From CAMCXE01 sp046347475 (lineage in GTDB: Bacteria; Pseudomonadota; Gammaproteobacteria; Pseudomonadales; Cellvibrionaceae), in contig JAXMGD010000002.1 of assembly GCA_046347475.1 (NCBI GenBank), positions 310,001 through 374,000 of the forward strand: a DNA stretch of 64,000 nucleotides, given 5' to 3'. The position numbers and the translations under genes were made by a program. Positions 54,585-64,000 of this stretch are shown here, piece after piece. Numbering within the stretch: the stretch's first letter is position 1; every line of letters begins with the position of its first letter. The notes beneath the pieces are model-generated. The model did not search any database. It had not been told where the DNA came from and saw only the letters and a list, made by a program, of their open reading frames with translations.

Positions 54585-55403
54585 CTAGCACAGCTGTTCC
54601 GGCACCAACAGCGGCCCCTTGGGGCCCTTGTACAGTGCAAATTCCTCTGGGTAGGTAACATCAACCAAATACAAGCCAGAAGGGGGGGCGGTGGGTGCAG
54701 CTCGGCTGCGATCGCGAGCGGCCAACACCTCACCAATCCACTGTGCAGGCCTTGCGCCCCGCCCCACCTCAATCAGGCTGCCCATAATGTTGCGCACCAT
54801 ATGATGTAAAAAGGCGTTGGCGGTAATTTCTAGCACAAAAAGCCCGTTTACTGAGTGCAGCTGTATGTGCTCAATGCAGCGCACGGGGCTTTTGGCCTGG
54901 CACTGTACGGTTCGAAATGAGGTGAAATCCTGCTCGCCTAAAAAGTAGTGACACGCCTGCTGCATGGCGGTGATGTCCAGGGCAAAACGCGTCCAGCTGA
55001 CCTGATCGTTCAGGGTGGCACTGGGCACCAGAGCCGAAGCCAGCAAATAGCGGTAGGTGCGCGCTTGGGCCGAAAAGCGCGCATGAAAGTGCCAAGGCAC
55101 CGCCTGGGCGTGGTGAACGCGAATGCTGGCGGGTAGATAAGTATTGGCGCCCAGCACCCAGGCTTTGCTGGGCCTCGCCTGAGTAGTATCAAAATGCACC
55201 ACCTGCGCCGTAGCATGCACACCCGCATCCGTGCGACCGGCGCAAATGGTTTGAATGGGTTCACAGGCCACTTGGCTGAGGGCCGTCTCTAAGCGCTGTT
55301 GAACCGTGTTGGGTGTGCTGGCTTGACGGGCAAAACCATTAAAGTCGCGGCCCAGATACTCCACAATCAACGCCCAGCGCTGGGCATTATCAGGCGGTGT
55401 CAT
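54585..55403 (-). CDS. truA: tRNA pseudouridine(38-40) synthase TruA
   Basis: TruA isomerises uridines 38-40 in the tRNA anticodon arm. The 272-residue protein starts WALIVEYLGRDFNGFARQAS and has the catalytic aspartate in CAGRTDAGVHATAQVVHFDT (about residue 60) and FLHHMVRNIMGSLIEVGRG. The open frame runs 71 codons further, but this start gives the usual family length. The fimV-truA-trpF order is that of pseudomonads. Confidence 0.95.
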   Translation of the reverse strand: MTPPDNAQRWALIVEYLGRDFNGFARQASTPNTVQQRLETALSQVACEPIQTICAGRTDAGVHATAQVVHFDTTQARPSKAWVLGANTYLPASIRVHHAQAVPWHFHARFSAQARTYRYLLASALVPSATLNDQVSWTRFALDITAMQQACHYFLGEQDFTSFRTVQCQAKSPVRCIEHIQLHSVNGLFVLEITANAFLHHMVRNIMGSLIEVGRGARPAQWIGEVLAARDRSRAAPTAPPSGLYLVDVTYPEEFALYKGPKGPLLVPEQLC

Positions 55404-55615
55404 GCCTGGCTTTAGCTCACAGCCTGGGGTATAGAGGGCGGCACCTGGATTATTCACCCCGGCCTCCTTGTTGCAGCGCCGGCACAACAATACCTGTGAG
55501 CGCCGCACGTATAGAGCGAATGAATGGCCAGGCATCGAGCGCGCCGTGGCTAAACAGGCTGTAAAGCCGGATACCCCTAAACAGGGCCCTGCGGTGAGAC
55601 ATAAATAATCGCCCA

Positions 55616-55650
55616 ATAAAAAAGGCCCCGCAGCAGGCTGCGAGGCCTTG
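55616..55650 (-). terminator. Rho-independent terminator of fimV
   Basis: AAGGCC-C-CGCAG / CTGCG-A-GGCCTT with loop CAGG. Read on the minus strand it is followed by TTTTTTAT. It lies 18 bp after the fimV stop. Confidence 0.85.
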
Positions 55651-55667
55651 ATGGAAAATCAAAGTTT

Positions 55668-58600
55668 TTAGCTGATACGCTCCATAAGCGCCTGCGCCTG
55701 CTTGCGCTGCTCTTCTGTGCCCTCTTCTAGAATTTCTTCAAGGGTATGCTTGGCGGAGTCTTCATCACCCATATCAACAAAGGCGCGCAAGAGGTCGAGC
55801 TTAGTATCCAGCTCGTCACCATCACACAGTGCGCCAAGGTCGCTGTCATCGTCGGACTCAGGGTCAAAATCCGGTAACTGGAAGTCGGCCTGCACATCGG
55901 CGGCACTAACGCGAGGGATAACCAGGTCGTCATCGTCAAGATCAATCGCCAGCGCATCGCCAGAATCCAGATCCAGTTCGGCCAAATCATCCAGGTTATC
56001 CAGATCTTCAAACTCCACCAAATCCTCAGCGGCGTCTAAATTAACCGCAGTACCCAGCTCTCCGGCTACTGCAGCGAAGTGATCACCTGAAGGGCTAAGA
56101 TCGCGCTCGGCATCCAGATCCGTAAGCGGGTCTTCGATGGCAAATGTCACCGAATCATCAAAATCGGCAAGATCAATCTCGGGACGCTCTTTTGGCCCAT
56201 CGCCGAGAATGTCCGCTGGGTCCACATCATCCAGCTCACCAAATTGGGTGACCGGTTCATCCATAAATGCACTGGAGGTATCGGCTAGGGTTGGCGCATC
56301 CAGGTCATCCAGGTCTGATAGGTCGCCATCAAATTCGGCCGCTAGAGCGCCCAAGTCTGCATCCAACTCGTCGAAATCTAGGTCGGCTCCTGCAATGTCG
56401 CTATCGGTAATGGCCGACATCACCAGCGTGGGTGTGTTGGGTTCATCAAGATCCTCAGCCGGGGCGTAAGCCGCCTCGCTAGCATCGAGATCCGCCCCGA
56501 AATCAGCATCAAAATCCAACAATGACTCTAAACTGCTGGAGGGCGCCGGGGCTGCCAGGCTCTGATCAAGTTCGGACAAGGCTTGATCCAAATCGAGGGT
56601 TTGCTCGTCCAGCGCGTCTAACTCCGCCATGGCGGCGGCCAGATCAGGATCGGCAGCCGCTTCTGCAGCGAAGGATAAATCCAAATCGTCACCAGCCGTC
56701 TCTGCCGCGCTCGCAGGCGGCGCTGACTCATCGGTTAAGTCCAGATGGTCAGCAGGCCCATCACCCGCTTCAGGCGCAGGCGCGGCCAAATCGGCAAGGT
56801 CCACCTCGGCGCTGTCCTCATCCAAATCACCCAAATCTTCATTAAGATCGTAGTCGAGGGCGCTTAAATCCAGATCAGCAAACTCATCTTCCAGCTCGGC
56901 CACAGGGGCTGGAGCCAGGGGTTCGTCCAAATCGTCGAAACCTGCATCAAGGCTCGCATCCAGATGCAATTCATCCGCCGCGATACTCTCAAAGTCATTG
57001 CCTAGGGCATTTTCATCCAACTCAAAGTCGGACTCGTCCAAGCCTTCCGCCTCAAACGAAAAATCCAGATCGGCCAGAGGATCATCGGCGGTAATCCCCG
57101 GTTCATCCAATGAGGTATTAGGAGCCTCGCCCTTAGCAAAACTCAAATCGTCAAAATCGGACAGATCAAGGCTCTCTTCACCGCCCTCATCGGCCAGCAG
57201 CTCCGCCAAGCTTTTGCGGTCGGCGGCAGGAGCCGGTGTGGGATCCTCAAAATCAAGGGTAAAACTCTCTTCATCATTCACCGGCTGCATAAACTGGGTT
57301 ACATCGGCAGAGGTAGGCTCCTCAGCCAAAGTATCCACACCGTCGAGCGTCTCGGAAGGGTCCAGTCGCGCATCAAAATCAAAATCGGCAAACGGCTCGG
57401 CAACAAAACTTGCGGCCGCTACCGCACCACCCACTCCCGCTGCCGCCAGGGCCGGGGACAGCTGTGTGGTGTCGTCGCCGTCGAGTTTGCCGTTAACCGC
57501 AGCGAGAAACGCTTCCTCAGAGTACTTGTGGGCGTCGAACGGTGGCGCGTTGTCTATATAACTGCGCAGTTGCTCTGCCCGAGCGGCAGAATCTTCGTCA
57601 CAGAAGGCTTTAAGTTTGGCGTACTGCCGATCGAAGCTGTCCACATCCTGCTTGCGAGAATAAACCTCTAGCAGTTTCAACAGCACGCGACTGTTGGCGG
57701 GATCCTGCTCCAAAGAACTGAGCAGGAGTTTTTCGGCCGTATCAAAATCGCTCAAGGCTATATGGATGTCCGATTCGGACACCACGTCGTCTGTCTCAAG
57801 CTTAACGCTGTCTGCCGTGGACGCGAATTGAAAGGCCGTTGTGTCATCCACCTCGGACGACTTAGTCTCAGCAGGCTTGGTCTCATCAAAGGCGGGTAAG
57901 GAAAAATCCGCCCCCCAAGCGTCACCTGCATTGTCAGAGGCACTAACCCAGGGAGCGGGATCTTCTTCCTCGCCGCGGCGGCGTTTGAGCAGCACCAGTA
58001 CTAAGCCCAGCAGCACCGCAAGCCCGCCGCCTATATACAGCAGGTTATTCTTCAACAGATCAACCACACCTGAGGGTTCCGCCTTTGCAGGGCTAGGCTG
58101 CGCAACGGTTGCTGGTTTGGGCTCCTGAGCAGGTGGGGTCTCTTGTGGGCCGTCTACTTTAGGCGTTTCGGGGCTGGGGGACTGCTGCCCGCTTACAGCC
58201 GCTGCCTGGCCCTCGGTTTTGCCTCCTTCGGCAGGGGCTGTTGCACTGGCCGGGTCGGTGGGCGCCACAACCTTGCCGTCCGCGGAAATAGCGGCAGGCA
58301 CTTCCGCTGTGGCTGGGTTTGTCTCAGTACTGACAGGCGCGGAGGCCGCCGTCGCATTTTGTTTGTTTTTCTCGATCGCTAACTCAAGTTTGCGCATCTC
58401 TTCGCTGTTAACTTGAATGAGCTTCTCGGTATTTTCAATCTGCTCATCAACCGCTTTGAGGCGCGCATTTAAATCCGCTGATTCACGGGATTTGGCATCC
58501 AGCTCTTCTTTGGTAATGGTCAGCTCATTGCTCAACGCCTCTTTATTGCCCTTGTCTTTACCCGCACCCCGGCCCGATTTAGAGCTCTCGGCGGAGTTAG

Positions 58601-59564
58601 AAGAGGACAGCTTCACGCGGCCTTCAAGATTGGCAGACTTAGGCTCGCTTTTAGCCACCGATTTGGAAGCATCCAGCTGCGGGCCAGTGGACTCTTCTGC
58701 CGGTGCTTTACGGCTGGCTGGCGGGGTAGAGGCTACCTGTTGCGCCGCATCACTCGGCGTGACTTGCGTGGTATCGCCAGCCGCGGGCAGACGTAAGGTT
58801 TGCCCCTTGCGCAACAAGTTGATATTGCCGTTGATAAAGGCATCAGGGTTAAGCTTTTGAATTGCCAACATGGTTTGCTGGATGCTGGCACCGCTCGGGC
58901 GGTTGGCGCGGGCGATCTTCCAGAGGGTATCGTTGTCGGCGACCGGCCCGTAGGTGTCGCCGGAGGCTTTCGCCTCAACAGGCGGCTCTTGTGCGACGGG
59001 TGCGGGGCGTGGGGCTTTAGGACGCGGTGCAGTAGCGGCCGCGGCGGGGCGAGTCACACGCGGGCGCGGAGCCTCAGAGGCCTCGTTTAATTGAGTTTCT
59101 ACTTTGGGCACATTGGCCGCAGGACGGCTGACGGCAGGCGCTACGCTCGGCGCTTCATCGCCGCCGTAGGTGGGCAAATCCACCAACACGGTGTACTCAC
59201 GCAGCAGCTTGCCGCTCGGCCACTGGGCCTGCACAATAAAATTGATATAGGGTTCAACGACAGCCTTAGAGGAGGTAATGCGCACCAAGGGGCCTTTGCC
59301 CGGCTCCATCACCACCTGGAATTTAAGGTCGCCAAGAAAACCGGGGCGCTCTACGCCGACACGGGCAAAGTCTGCGGCGGAAGCCAGCCCTACCAGAATC
59401 TCCCGATCGGTAAGATCCTTAGTCTGCGTGAGTTGAATCTCCGCATAAAGAGGCTGGTTAAGCGTCGATTTGAGCTTGATTTCACCCAGGCCAAGGCCCA
59501 TCACCCAGGGCGATGCCAGAGTTGAGATCAGGCTTAAAAAGATCGTTGGTTTTCGCAGACCCAT
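55668..59564 (-). CDS. fimV: Pilus assembly / cell pole protein FimV
   Basis: FimV is a large inner-membrane protein needed for type IV pilus assembly, twitching and polar localisation. The 1298-residue protein has a signal peptide, the conserved GEIKLKSTLNQPLYAEIQL N-terminal domain, a LysM domain (YGPVADNDTLWKIARANRPS onward, about 208-265), a coiled coil (about 350-405), a membrane helix (LLYIGGGLAVLLGLVLVLL, about 515) and a very acidic Asp/Leu-rich cytoplasmic region. A TPR-like part and the conserved C-terminal FimV domain (ELDTKLDLLRAFVDMGDEDS) close it. The start at 59564 has AAGGAT upstream. Confidence 0.95.
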   Translation of the reverse strand: MGLRKPTIFLSLISTLASPWVMGLGLGEIKLKSTLNQPLYAEIQLTQTKDLTDREILVGLASAADFARVGVERPGFLGDLKFQVVMEPGKGPLVRITSSKAVVEPYINFIVQAQWPSGKLLREYTVLVDLPTYGGDEAPSVAPAVSRPAANVPKVETQLNEASEAPRPRVTRPAAAATAPRPKAPRPAPVAQEPPVEAKASGDTYGPVADNDTLWKIARANRPSGASIQQTMLAIQKLNPDAFINGNINLLRKGQTLRLPAAGDTTQVTPSDAAQQVASTPPASRKAPAEESTGPQLDASKSVAKSEPKSANLEGRVKLSSSNSAESSKSGRGAGKDKGNKEALSNELTITKEELDAKSRESADLNARLKAVDEQIENTEKLIQVNSEEMRKLELAIEKNKQNATAASAPVSTETNPATAEVPAAISADGKVVAPTDPASATAPAEGGKTEGQAAAVSGQQSPSPETPKVDGPQETPPAQEPKPATVAQPSPAKAEPSGVVDLLKNNLLYIGGGLAVLLGLVLVLLKRRRGEEEDPAPWVSASDNAGDAWGADFSLPAFDETKPAETKSSEVDDTTAFQFASTADSVKLETDDVVSESDIHIALSDFDTAEKLLLSSLEQDPANSRVLLKLLEVYSRKQDVDSFDRQYAKLKAFCDEDSAARAEQLRSYIDNAPPFDAHKYSEEAFLAAVNGKLDGDDTTQLSPALAAAGVGGAVAAASFVAEPFADFDFDARLDPSETLDGVDTLAEEPTSADVTQFMQPVNDEESFTLDFEDPTPAPAADRKSLAELLADEGGEESLDLSDFDDLSFAKGEAPNTSLDEPGITADDPLADLDFSFEAEGLDESDFELDENALGNDFESIAADELHLDASLDAGFDDLDEPLAPAPVAELEDEFADLDLSALDYDLNEDLGDLDEDSAEVDLADLAAPAPEAGDGPADHLDLTDESAPPASAAETAGDDLDLSFAAEAAADPDLAAAMAELDALDEQTLDLDQALSELDQSLAAPAPSSSLESLLDFDADFGADLDASEAAYAPAEDLDEPNTPTLVMSAITDSDIAGADLDFDELDADLGALAAEFDGDLSDLDDLDAPTLADTSSAFMDEPVTQFGELDDVDPADILGDGPKERPEIDLADFDDSVTFAIEDPLTDLDAERDLSPSGDHFAAVAGELGTAVNLDAAEDLVEFEDLDNLDDLAELDLDSGDALAIDLDDDDLVIPRVSAADVQADFQLPDFDPESDDDSDLGALCDGDELDTKLDLLRAFVDMGDEDSAKHTLEEILEEGTEEQRKQAQALMERIS

Positions 59565-60023
59565 AAGGGTAATCCTTATTGTTTTAGGAGGAAGACTCAC
59601 CTGTTTGGATAACCCCGCAAACCCAGAGCGACACAACAGCCGATCAACAAGACAATCAATTGAAGGGTATTGAGCGCACGGCTTACAGACACTAATTGTT
59701 ATTATGCTATTACTAGGCGGAGCCGAGGCACTGAGTTTAAAACCGAATGGCCAGTGGGCGCGCCTATCTTATTCGCTTATCAGCGTAAGTATTCATGACA
59801 AACGGCGTTTTTTCAACTTAGGCGCCAAATGTCAGTCATTAGGTGCCGCCTGGCGGAAAACTCTTTTCGTTTCGATGCGCCATCGCTTAGCGCGATACCT
59901 TTCACCCTAACGTCTATTTAGGCGTGAATTTAAGTGAATTTGCCTACAGTGGGCCTCCCTGCCCGACTATTTAGACGCTGTTACTGATGAGGCACCTGCC
60001 AGTTGCGCCCAACAGCTAAAGTC
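59565..60023. other. 459-bp gap between asd and fimV
   Basis: No ORF, RNA gene or shared repeat was recognised. It should contain the asd terminator region and the fimV promoter on the minus strand. A few short palindromes such as ATCGCTTAGCGCGAT (about 59881-59895) are present. Confidence 0.5.
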
Positions 60024-61136
60024 CTAGCCTTGCGCCAACAAAATGCGCAGCATCCGGCGCAGCGGCTCAGCAGCGCCCCACAACAACTGATCGCCCACAG
60101 TAAAAGCACTGAGATACTCAGGCCCCATGTTCATTTTGCGCAGGCGGCCGACGGGAATATTCAAAGTGCCGGTTACCTTGGTGGGGGTTAAATCCTGCAA
60201 TGAGGCTTCGCGGGTGTTGGGCACCAAGGTTACCCAATCGTTGGCTTGGGCAATTAATTGCTCAATATCGCTCATGGGGACATTTTTATTCAGCTTAAGC
60301 GTGATGGCCTGGCTGTGGCAGCGCATAGCGCCTATACGCACACACAGGCCATCAATGGGAATGGCACTCGTTGGGCCTAGGATTTTGTTGGTCTCCGCCA
60401 TGCCTTTCCACTCTTCTTTACTCTGGCCGGTTTCCCACTGTTTATCGATATAGGGCAACAAGCTGCCCGCCAGGGGGGCACCGAAATTCGCCGTCGGAAA
60501 TTCGGCACTGCGCTGGGTGGCGGCCACTTGGCGGTCGATGTCTAAGATGGCGCTGGCCGGGTCGGCGAGTTTATCGGCCACACTGGCGTGAATAGCGCCC
60601 ATCTGGCTGATCAGCTCGCGCATATTCTGCGCACCTGCGCCACTTGCCGCTTGGTAGGTCATGGAGCTGACCCATTCCACCAAACCGGCTTTAAACAAAC
60701 CACCCAAGCCCATCAGCATCAGGCTTACGGTGCAGTTGCCGCCGATGTAGTTTTTCACGCCGCGCGCTATGCCCTGCTCAATAACATCTTTATTCACTGG
60801 GTCGAGAATAATAATGGCGTCGTCTTTCATGCGCAGTGAGCTGGCCGCATCGATCCAATAACCCTGCCAACCAGCAGCGCGCAATTTAGGGAACACCTCA
60901 TTGGTGTAATCGCCGCCTTGGCAGCTGATGATGGCATCCAGAGTTTTTAAATCATCAATGTTATTAGCATCTTTTAAGGGTGCTATTTCTTTGCCTATAG
61001 CAGGCCCTTTGCCGCCCACATTTGACGTGGTGAAAAACACCGGTTCAATATGCGCGAAATCATTTTCTTCTAACATACGGCCCATTAATACTGAGCCTAC
61101 CATTCCGCGCCAACCGACAAATCCTATTCGTAACAT
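60024..61136 (-). CDS. asd: Aspartate-semialdehyde dehydrogenase
   Basis: Asd reduces aspartyl phosphate to aspartate semialdehyde, the branch point to lysine, DAP, methionine and threonine. The 370-residue protein has VGWRGMVGSVLMGRMLEE at the NADP site, the catalytic cysteine in GGNCTVSLMLMGLGGLF (about residue 135) and the histidine segment CVRIGAMRCHSQA. It lies 52 bp downstream of leuB; the leuB-asd-fimV-truA order is as in Pseudomonas. Confidence 0.96.
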   Translation of the reverse strand: MLRIGFVGWRGMVGSVLMGRMLEENDFAHIEPVFFTTSNVGGKGPAIGKEIAPLKDANNIDDLKTLDAIISCQGGDYTNEVFPKLRAAGWQGYWIDAASSLRMKDDAIIILDPVNKDVIEQGIARGVKNYIGGNCTVSLMLMGLGGLFKAGLVEWVSSMTYQAASGAGAQNMRELISQMGAIHASVADKLADPASAILDIDRQVAATQRSAEFPTANFGAPLAGSLLPYIDKQWETGQSKEEWKGMAETNKILGPTSAIPIDGLCVRIGAMRCHSQAITLKLNKNVPMSDIEQLIAQANDWVTLVPNTREASLQDLTPTKVTGTLNIPVGRLRKMNMGPEYLSAFTVGDQLLWGAAEPLRRMLRILLAQG

Positions 61137-61188
61137 AAATTCACCTGTTTCAACTGTGTAGTTTCTGGAATAAAAAAGAATTTAATTT

Positions 61189-62280
61189 TTAGCGCGTTAA
61201 AGCCGCCACTACCGCTTCACCCATTTCTCGCGTGCCCACCTTGCGGGTGCGCTCAGGATTTGCCGCCGAATAAATGTCCCTCGTGCGCAGCCCCTGATCC
61301 AACACCTTACCGACTGCCGCTTCAATAGCATCGGCGGCATCACTGCGGCCCAAGGAATAACGCAGCATCATTGATGCACTTAAAATAGTCGCCAGTGGAT
61401 TGGCAATACCCTGCCCTGCAATATCCGGCGCCGAGCCGTGCACCGGCTCATACAGGCCGGAAGCTTTTTCATTTAAAGATGCCGACGGCAACATGCCGAT
61501 GGAACCGGTGAGCATGGCGGCGGTATCCGAGAGAATATCGCCAAACATATTGCCGGTCACAATCACGTCGAATTGTTTGGGCGCGCGCACTAATTGCATA
61601 GCGGCGTTATCCACGTACATATGGCTTAATTCCACATCGGGATATTCCGCACTTAAACGATCCATCACCTCGCGCCACAATACGGTGGCCTCCAGCACAT
61701 TGGCCTTATCCACCGAGCAGACTTTTTTATTGCGCTTGCGCGCCATCTCAAACGCGGTGCGACCGATGCGCTCAATTTCACTTTCGCTGTACACAGCGGT
61801 ATTAAAGCCCTGCCGCTCGCCGCTCTCTAAAACACGAATACCGCGCGGCTGGCCAAAATAAATACCGCCAGTTAATTCGCGCACAATTAAAATATCCAGG
61901 CCCGCCACAATTTCTGGTTTTAAACTGGAAGCAGCGGCTAATTGTGGATACAAAATAGCAGGGCGCAAATTCGCGTACAGGCCTAAATCGTAGCGAATTT
62001 TCAGCAAACCTTTTTCCGGCCGAATCGCCGCATCTAATTTATCCCACTTAGGCCCGCCCACCGAGCCCATTAAAATCGCATCCGCCGTGCGGCATTTTTC
62101 GATGGTGCTATCAGCCAAGGGCACGCCGTAGGCATCTATAGCGCTGCCGCCGATGTGATCTTCTTCGTAGCTTAATTGTAAGTCGAAGAGTTCATCGGCT
62201 TTTTTTAATACCTTCATGGCTTCAGCGATGATTTCTGGACCTATGCCGTCACCGGGGAGAATGATAATTTTTTTGCTCAA
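61189..62280 (-). CDS. leuB: 3-isopropylmalate dehydrogenase
   Basis: LeuB oxidatively decarboxylates 3-isopropylmalate in leucine synthesis. The 363-residue protein has ILPGDGIGPEIIAEAMKVL, RELTGGIYFGQPR, the DNAAMQLV and NMFGDILSD motifs, and GSAPDIAGQGIANPLATIL. It starts at TTG, with GAGGA 7 bases upstream; the family MSKKI-type start supports it. Confidence 0.95.
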   Translation of the reverse strand: MSKKIIILPGDGIGPEIIAEAMKVLKKADELFDLQLSYEEDHIGGSAIDAYGVPLADSTIEKCRTADAILMGSVGGPKWDKLDAAIRPEKGLLKIRYDLGLYANLRPAILYPQLAAASSLKPEIVAGLDILIVRELTGGIYFGQPRGIRVLESGERQGFNTAVYSESEIERIGRTAFEMARKRNKKVCSVDKANVLEATVLWREVMDRLSAEYPDVELSHMYVDNAAMQLVRAPKQFDVIVTGNMFGDILSDTAAMLTGSIGMLPSASLNEKASGLYEPVHGSAPDIAGQGIANPLATILSASMMLRYSLGRSDAADAIEAAVGKVLDQGLRTRDIYSAANPERTRKVGTREMGEAVVAALTR

Positions 62281-62365
62281 GGGGAGTTCCTCTTGTTTGC
62301 CGCTAATGCGGTGATATTTTTAATCGTTTATTTAATGTGACACTCACAACTCTAAATTTATATCC

Positions 62366-62390
62366 ATTCCCACGTGGAGCGTGGGAATGA
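62366..62390. repeat. Short palindromic repeat in the leuD-leuB gap
   Basis: CATTCCCACG-TGGAG-CGTGGGAATG, a perfect 10-bp inverted repeat related to the hairpin at 4598-4618. No T-run; a dispersed REP-like element rather than a terminator. Confidence 0.65.
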
Positions 62391-62403
62391 GAAAATATTA
62401 AAT

Positions 62404-63045
62404 TCAATTGGCAAACAACCAGGGCGCCTCTAACTTCCGGCGGCTTTCATAGCCTCGAATCAGTTCAGCATCCTGCAACGTAAGCCCAATATCATCTAAC
62501 CCGTGCAACAAACAATGTTTCCGAAACGCATCCACCTCAAAAGCAAACCGCTCGCCGCTGGGGGTAATAACCTGCTGGGCATTTAAATCAACGGTGAGGC
62601 TATAGCCTTCCGTCGCATACAGTTCAGCAAACAACTGCGATACCACAGCTTCAGGCAACACCAAGGGCAACATGCCATTTTTAAAACAGTTGTTATAAAA
62701 AATATCGGCAAAACTGGGCGCGATAATGCAGCGAAAGCCGTATTCTTCCAGGGCCCAGGGGGCGTGTTCGCGGCTGGAGCCGCAGCCGAAATTCTCCCGC
62801 GTAAGCAATATGCTCGCGCCTTGGTAACGGGGGTAATTTAAGGGGAATTCTGGGTTAATGGGGCGGTGAGAATTATCTTGCCCAGGCTCGCCTTTATCTA
62901 AATAACGCAATTCATCAAAGGCGTTGGGGCCGAAGCCTGAGCGCTGGATGGATTTTAAAAACTGCTTGGGAATAATTAAGTCGGTATCTACATTGGCTCT
63001 GTCCATGGGGCCTACCAAACCGGTTAATTGGGTAAATGCTTTCAT
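62404..63045 (-). CDS. leuD: 3-isopropylmalate dehydratase small subunit
   Basis: LeuD is the swivelling small subunit of isopropylmalate isomerase. The 213-residue protein has RANVDTDLIIPKQFLKSIQR near the start and LTRENFGCGSSREHAPWAL (about residues 80-98), the aconitase small-domain motif. It begins 2 bp after leuC. Confidence 0.96.
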   Translation of the reverse strand: MKAFTQLTGLVGPMDRANVDTDLIIPKQFLKSIQRSGFGPNAFDELRYLDKGEPGQDNSHRPINPEFPLNYPRYQGASILLTRENFGCGSSREHAPWALEEYGFRCIIAPSFADIFYNNCFKNGMLPLVLPEAVVSQLFAELYATEGYSLTVDLNAQQVITPSGERFAFEVDAFRKHCLLHGLDDIGLTLQDAELIRGYESRRKLEAPWLFAN

Positions 63046-63047
63046 AA

Positions 63048-64000
63048 TTAGAACTCCCGAACATCAACAAAGTGACCGGCAATTGCCGCAGCGGCGGCCA
63101 TGGCTGGGCTGACCAAGTGGGTGCGGCCGCCGTAGCCTTGGCGGCCTTCGAAATTGCGGTTGGAGGTGGAGGCGCAGTGTTCGCCGGGCTCTAAGCGGTC
63201 GGCGTTCATGGCCAAACACATGGAACAGCCCGGCTCCCGCCACTCTATGCCCGCCGCCAGGAAAATCTGGTGCAGGCCTTCGGCTTCGGCCTGTTGCTTC
63301 ACGAGGCCGGAGCCTGGCACTACTATGGCTTCTTTGACCGATGCCGCCTTGGTTTTGCCTTTTACCACCTCTGCCGCCGCGCGAATATCTTCGATGCGGG
63401 AGTTGGTGCAGGAGCCGATAAATACACGGTCTACCTTGATGTCGGTAATCGCTTGGCCCGCCTGCAAACCCATATATTCAAGGGCCCGTTCAATACCGGC
63501 TTTTTTCACCGGATCAACTTCAGCGGCGGGATCGGGCACACGGCCGCCCACAGGCAAGACCATTTCCGGGCTGTTACCCCAGCTCACTTGCGGCTCAATA
63601 GCGCTACCGTCTAACACCACCACGCGGTCAAACACAGCATCGGCATCAGAATATAACTGTCGCCAATTGGCGACAGCCTGTTGCCAATGTTCAGCCTTGG
63701 GCGCAAACGGACGGCCTTTTACGTACTCGATGGTGATCTCATCCACCGCCACCATACCGGCGCGGGCGCCCGCTTCGATGGCCATATTGCACACGGTTAA
63801 GCGCCCTTCCATGCTCATGGAGCGGAACACTTCGCCGCCAAATTCAATGGCGTACCCTGTGCCACCGGCGGTACCGATTTCGCCAATAATGGCGAGCACC
63901 ACATCTTTGGGGGTAACGCCGGGGGCCAATTGGCCGTCCACCCTCACCAGCATATTGCGCATTTTTTTCGCCACCAAACATTGGGTAGCCATCACATGCT
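63048..64000 (-). CDS. leuC: 3-isopropylmalate dehydratase large subunit, C-terminal two thirds
   Basis: The Fe-S large subunit of isopropylmalate isomerase, cut by the right edge of the window; about 316 of some 470 residues are visible and the true start lies beyond 64000. It has SMSMEGRLTVCNMAIEAGA, the cluster ligands in VFIGSCTNSRIEDIRAAAEV and GCSMCLAMNADRL, and SNRNFEGRQG. leuD follows by 2 bp. Confidence 0.95.
   Translation of the reverse strand, partial: HVMATQCLVAKKMRNMLVRVDGQLAPGVTPKDVVLAIIGEIGTAGGTGYAIEFGGEVFRSMSMEGRLTVCNMAIEAGARAGMVAVDEITIEYVKGRPFAPKAEHWQQAVANWRQLYSDADAVFDRVVVLDGSAIEPQVSWGNSPEMVLPVGGRVPDPAAEVDPVKKAGIERALEYMGLQAGQAITDIKVDRVFIGSCTNSRIEDIRAAAEVVKGKTKAASVKEAIVVPGSGLVKQQAEAEGLHQIFLAAGIEWREPGCSMCLAMNADRLEPGEHCASTSNRNFEGRQGYGGRTHLVSPAMAAAAAIAGHFVDVREF

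Noticed and set aside
55404..55616. 71-codon N-terminal extension of truA
   Set aside because: TruA proteins are about 270 residues and begin at the WALIVEYLG region; the extension has no domain.
55700..58900. Several long forward ORFs opposite fimV, rich in Ser and Ala
   Set aside because: They are shadows of the acidic Asp/Ala-rich repeats of fimV on the other strand and have no ribosome sites or motifs.

Overview
This window is an ordinary chromosomal segment of a gammaproteobacterium. The gene blocks ponA/mrcA-pilMNOPQ-aroK-aroB, rpmE-priA, SPOR-hslVU, lolCDE-sthA and trpFBA-accD-folC-dedD-truA-fimV-asd-leuBDC are the arrangement of Pseudomonas and its relatives. The many short intergenic palindromic elements, the PEP-CTERM-type protein and the mixed base composition suggest a Cellvibrionales-type marine or soil bacterium. 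That placement is inference from gene order, not a database match.

Layout. 1-883: the end of a MacB-like ABC exporter pair. 1024-6321: an apparent S-adenosylmethionine-cycle operon (ArsR/methyltransferase regulator of the SahR type, metK, ahcY, metF) ending in rsmE, with a perfect 24-bp palindrome just upstream that is a good operator candidate. 6322-9700: a repeat-rich accessory stretch with a DUF4291 gene, a coupled pair of unknown genes, a 3' gene relic with its terminator, and an exported PEP-CTERM/VPLPA-type protein. 9701-16463: a DNase I-like (EEP) protein with an NLS-like basic patch, nhaA, ubiX, mpl, an HDOD protein and ygfZ. 17219-17963: sdhE plus ygfX. 18436-25402: aroB, aroK and the type IV pilus assembly operon pilMNOPQ (minus strand), divergent from mrcA (25554-27959). 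28171-33821: rpmE, priA, a SPOR protein, hslVU and a DUF971 gene. 34167-44934: a TSUP permease, lolCDE, a small periplasmic protein, sthA, an alpha/beta hydrolase and an ABC-2 exporter operon. 45015-48015: a polysaccharide deacetylase and the yjcH-actP acetate uptake pair. 48887-64000: dedD, folC, accD, trpA, trpB, trpF, truA, fimV, asd, leuB, leuD and the 3' part of leuC, all on the minus strand.

The genes are mainly housekeeping: the methyl cycle, cell-wall synthesis and recycling (mrcA, mpl), lipoprotein export, type IV pili (PilMNOPQ plus FimV), proteolysis (HslUV), and aromatic, tryptophan and leucine biosynthesis. The unusual content lies between the genes. There are at least four families of small non-coding palindromic elements: GTAG-headed REP/REPIN elements, and three MITE-like families here called A, B and C. 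One B element sits inside an A element with a 4-bp TTAG target duplication, and an uninterrupted A copy 3.6 kb away shows the pre-insertion sequence. Repeat ends also supply the stop codons of two genes, and a large cloverleaf-like palindrome lies upstream of yjcH. No CRISPR array, tRNA, rRNA, prophage or complete transposase gene was seen. I did not find a clearly new multi-gene system; the best candidates for new biology are the repeat elements, the EEP protein and the unknown coupled gene pair.
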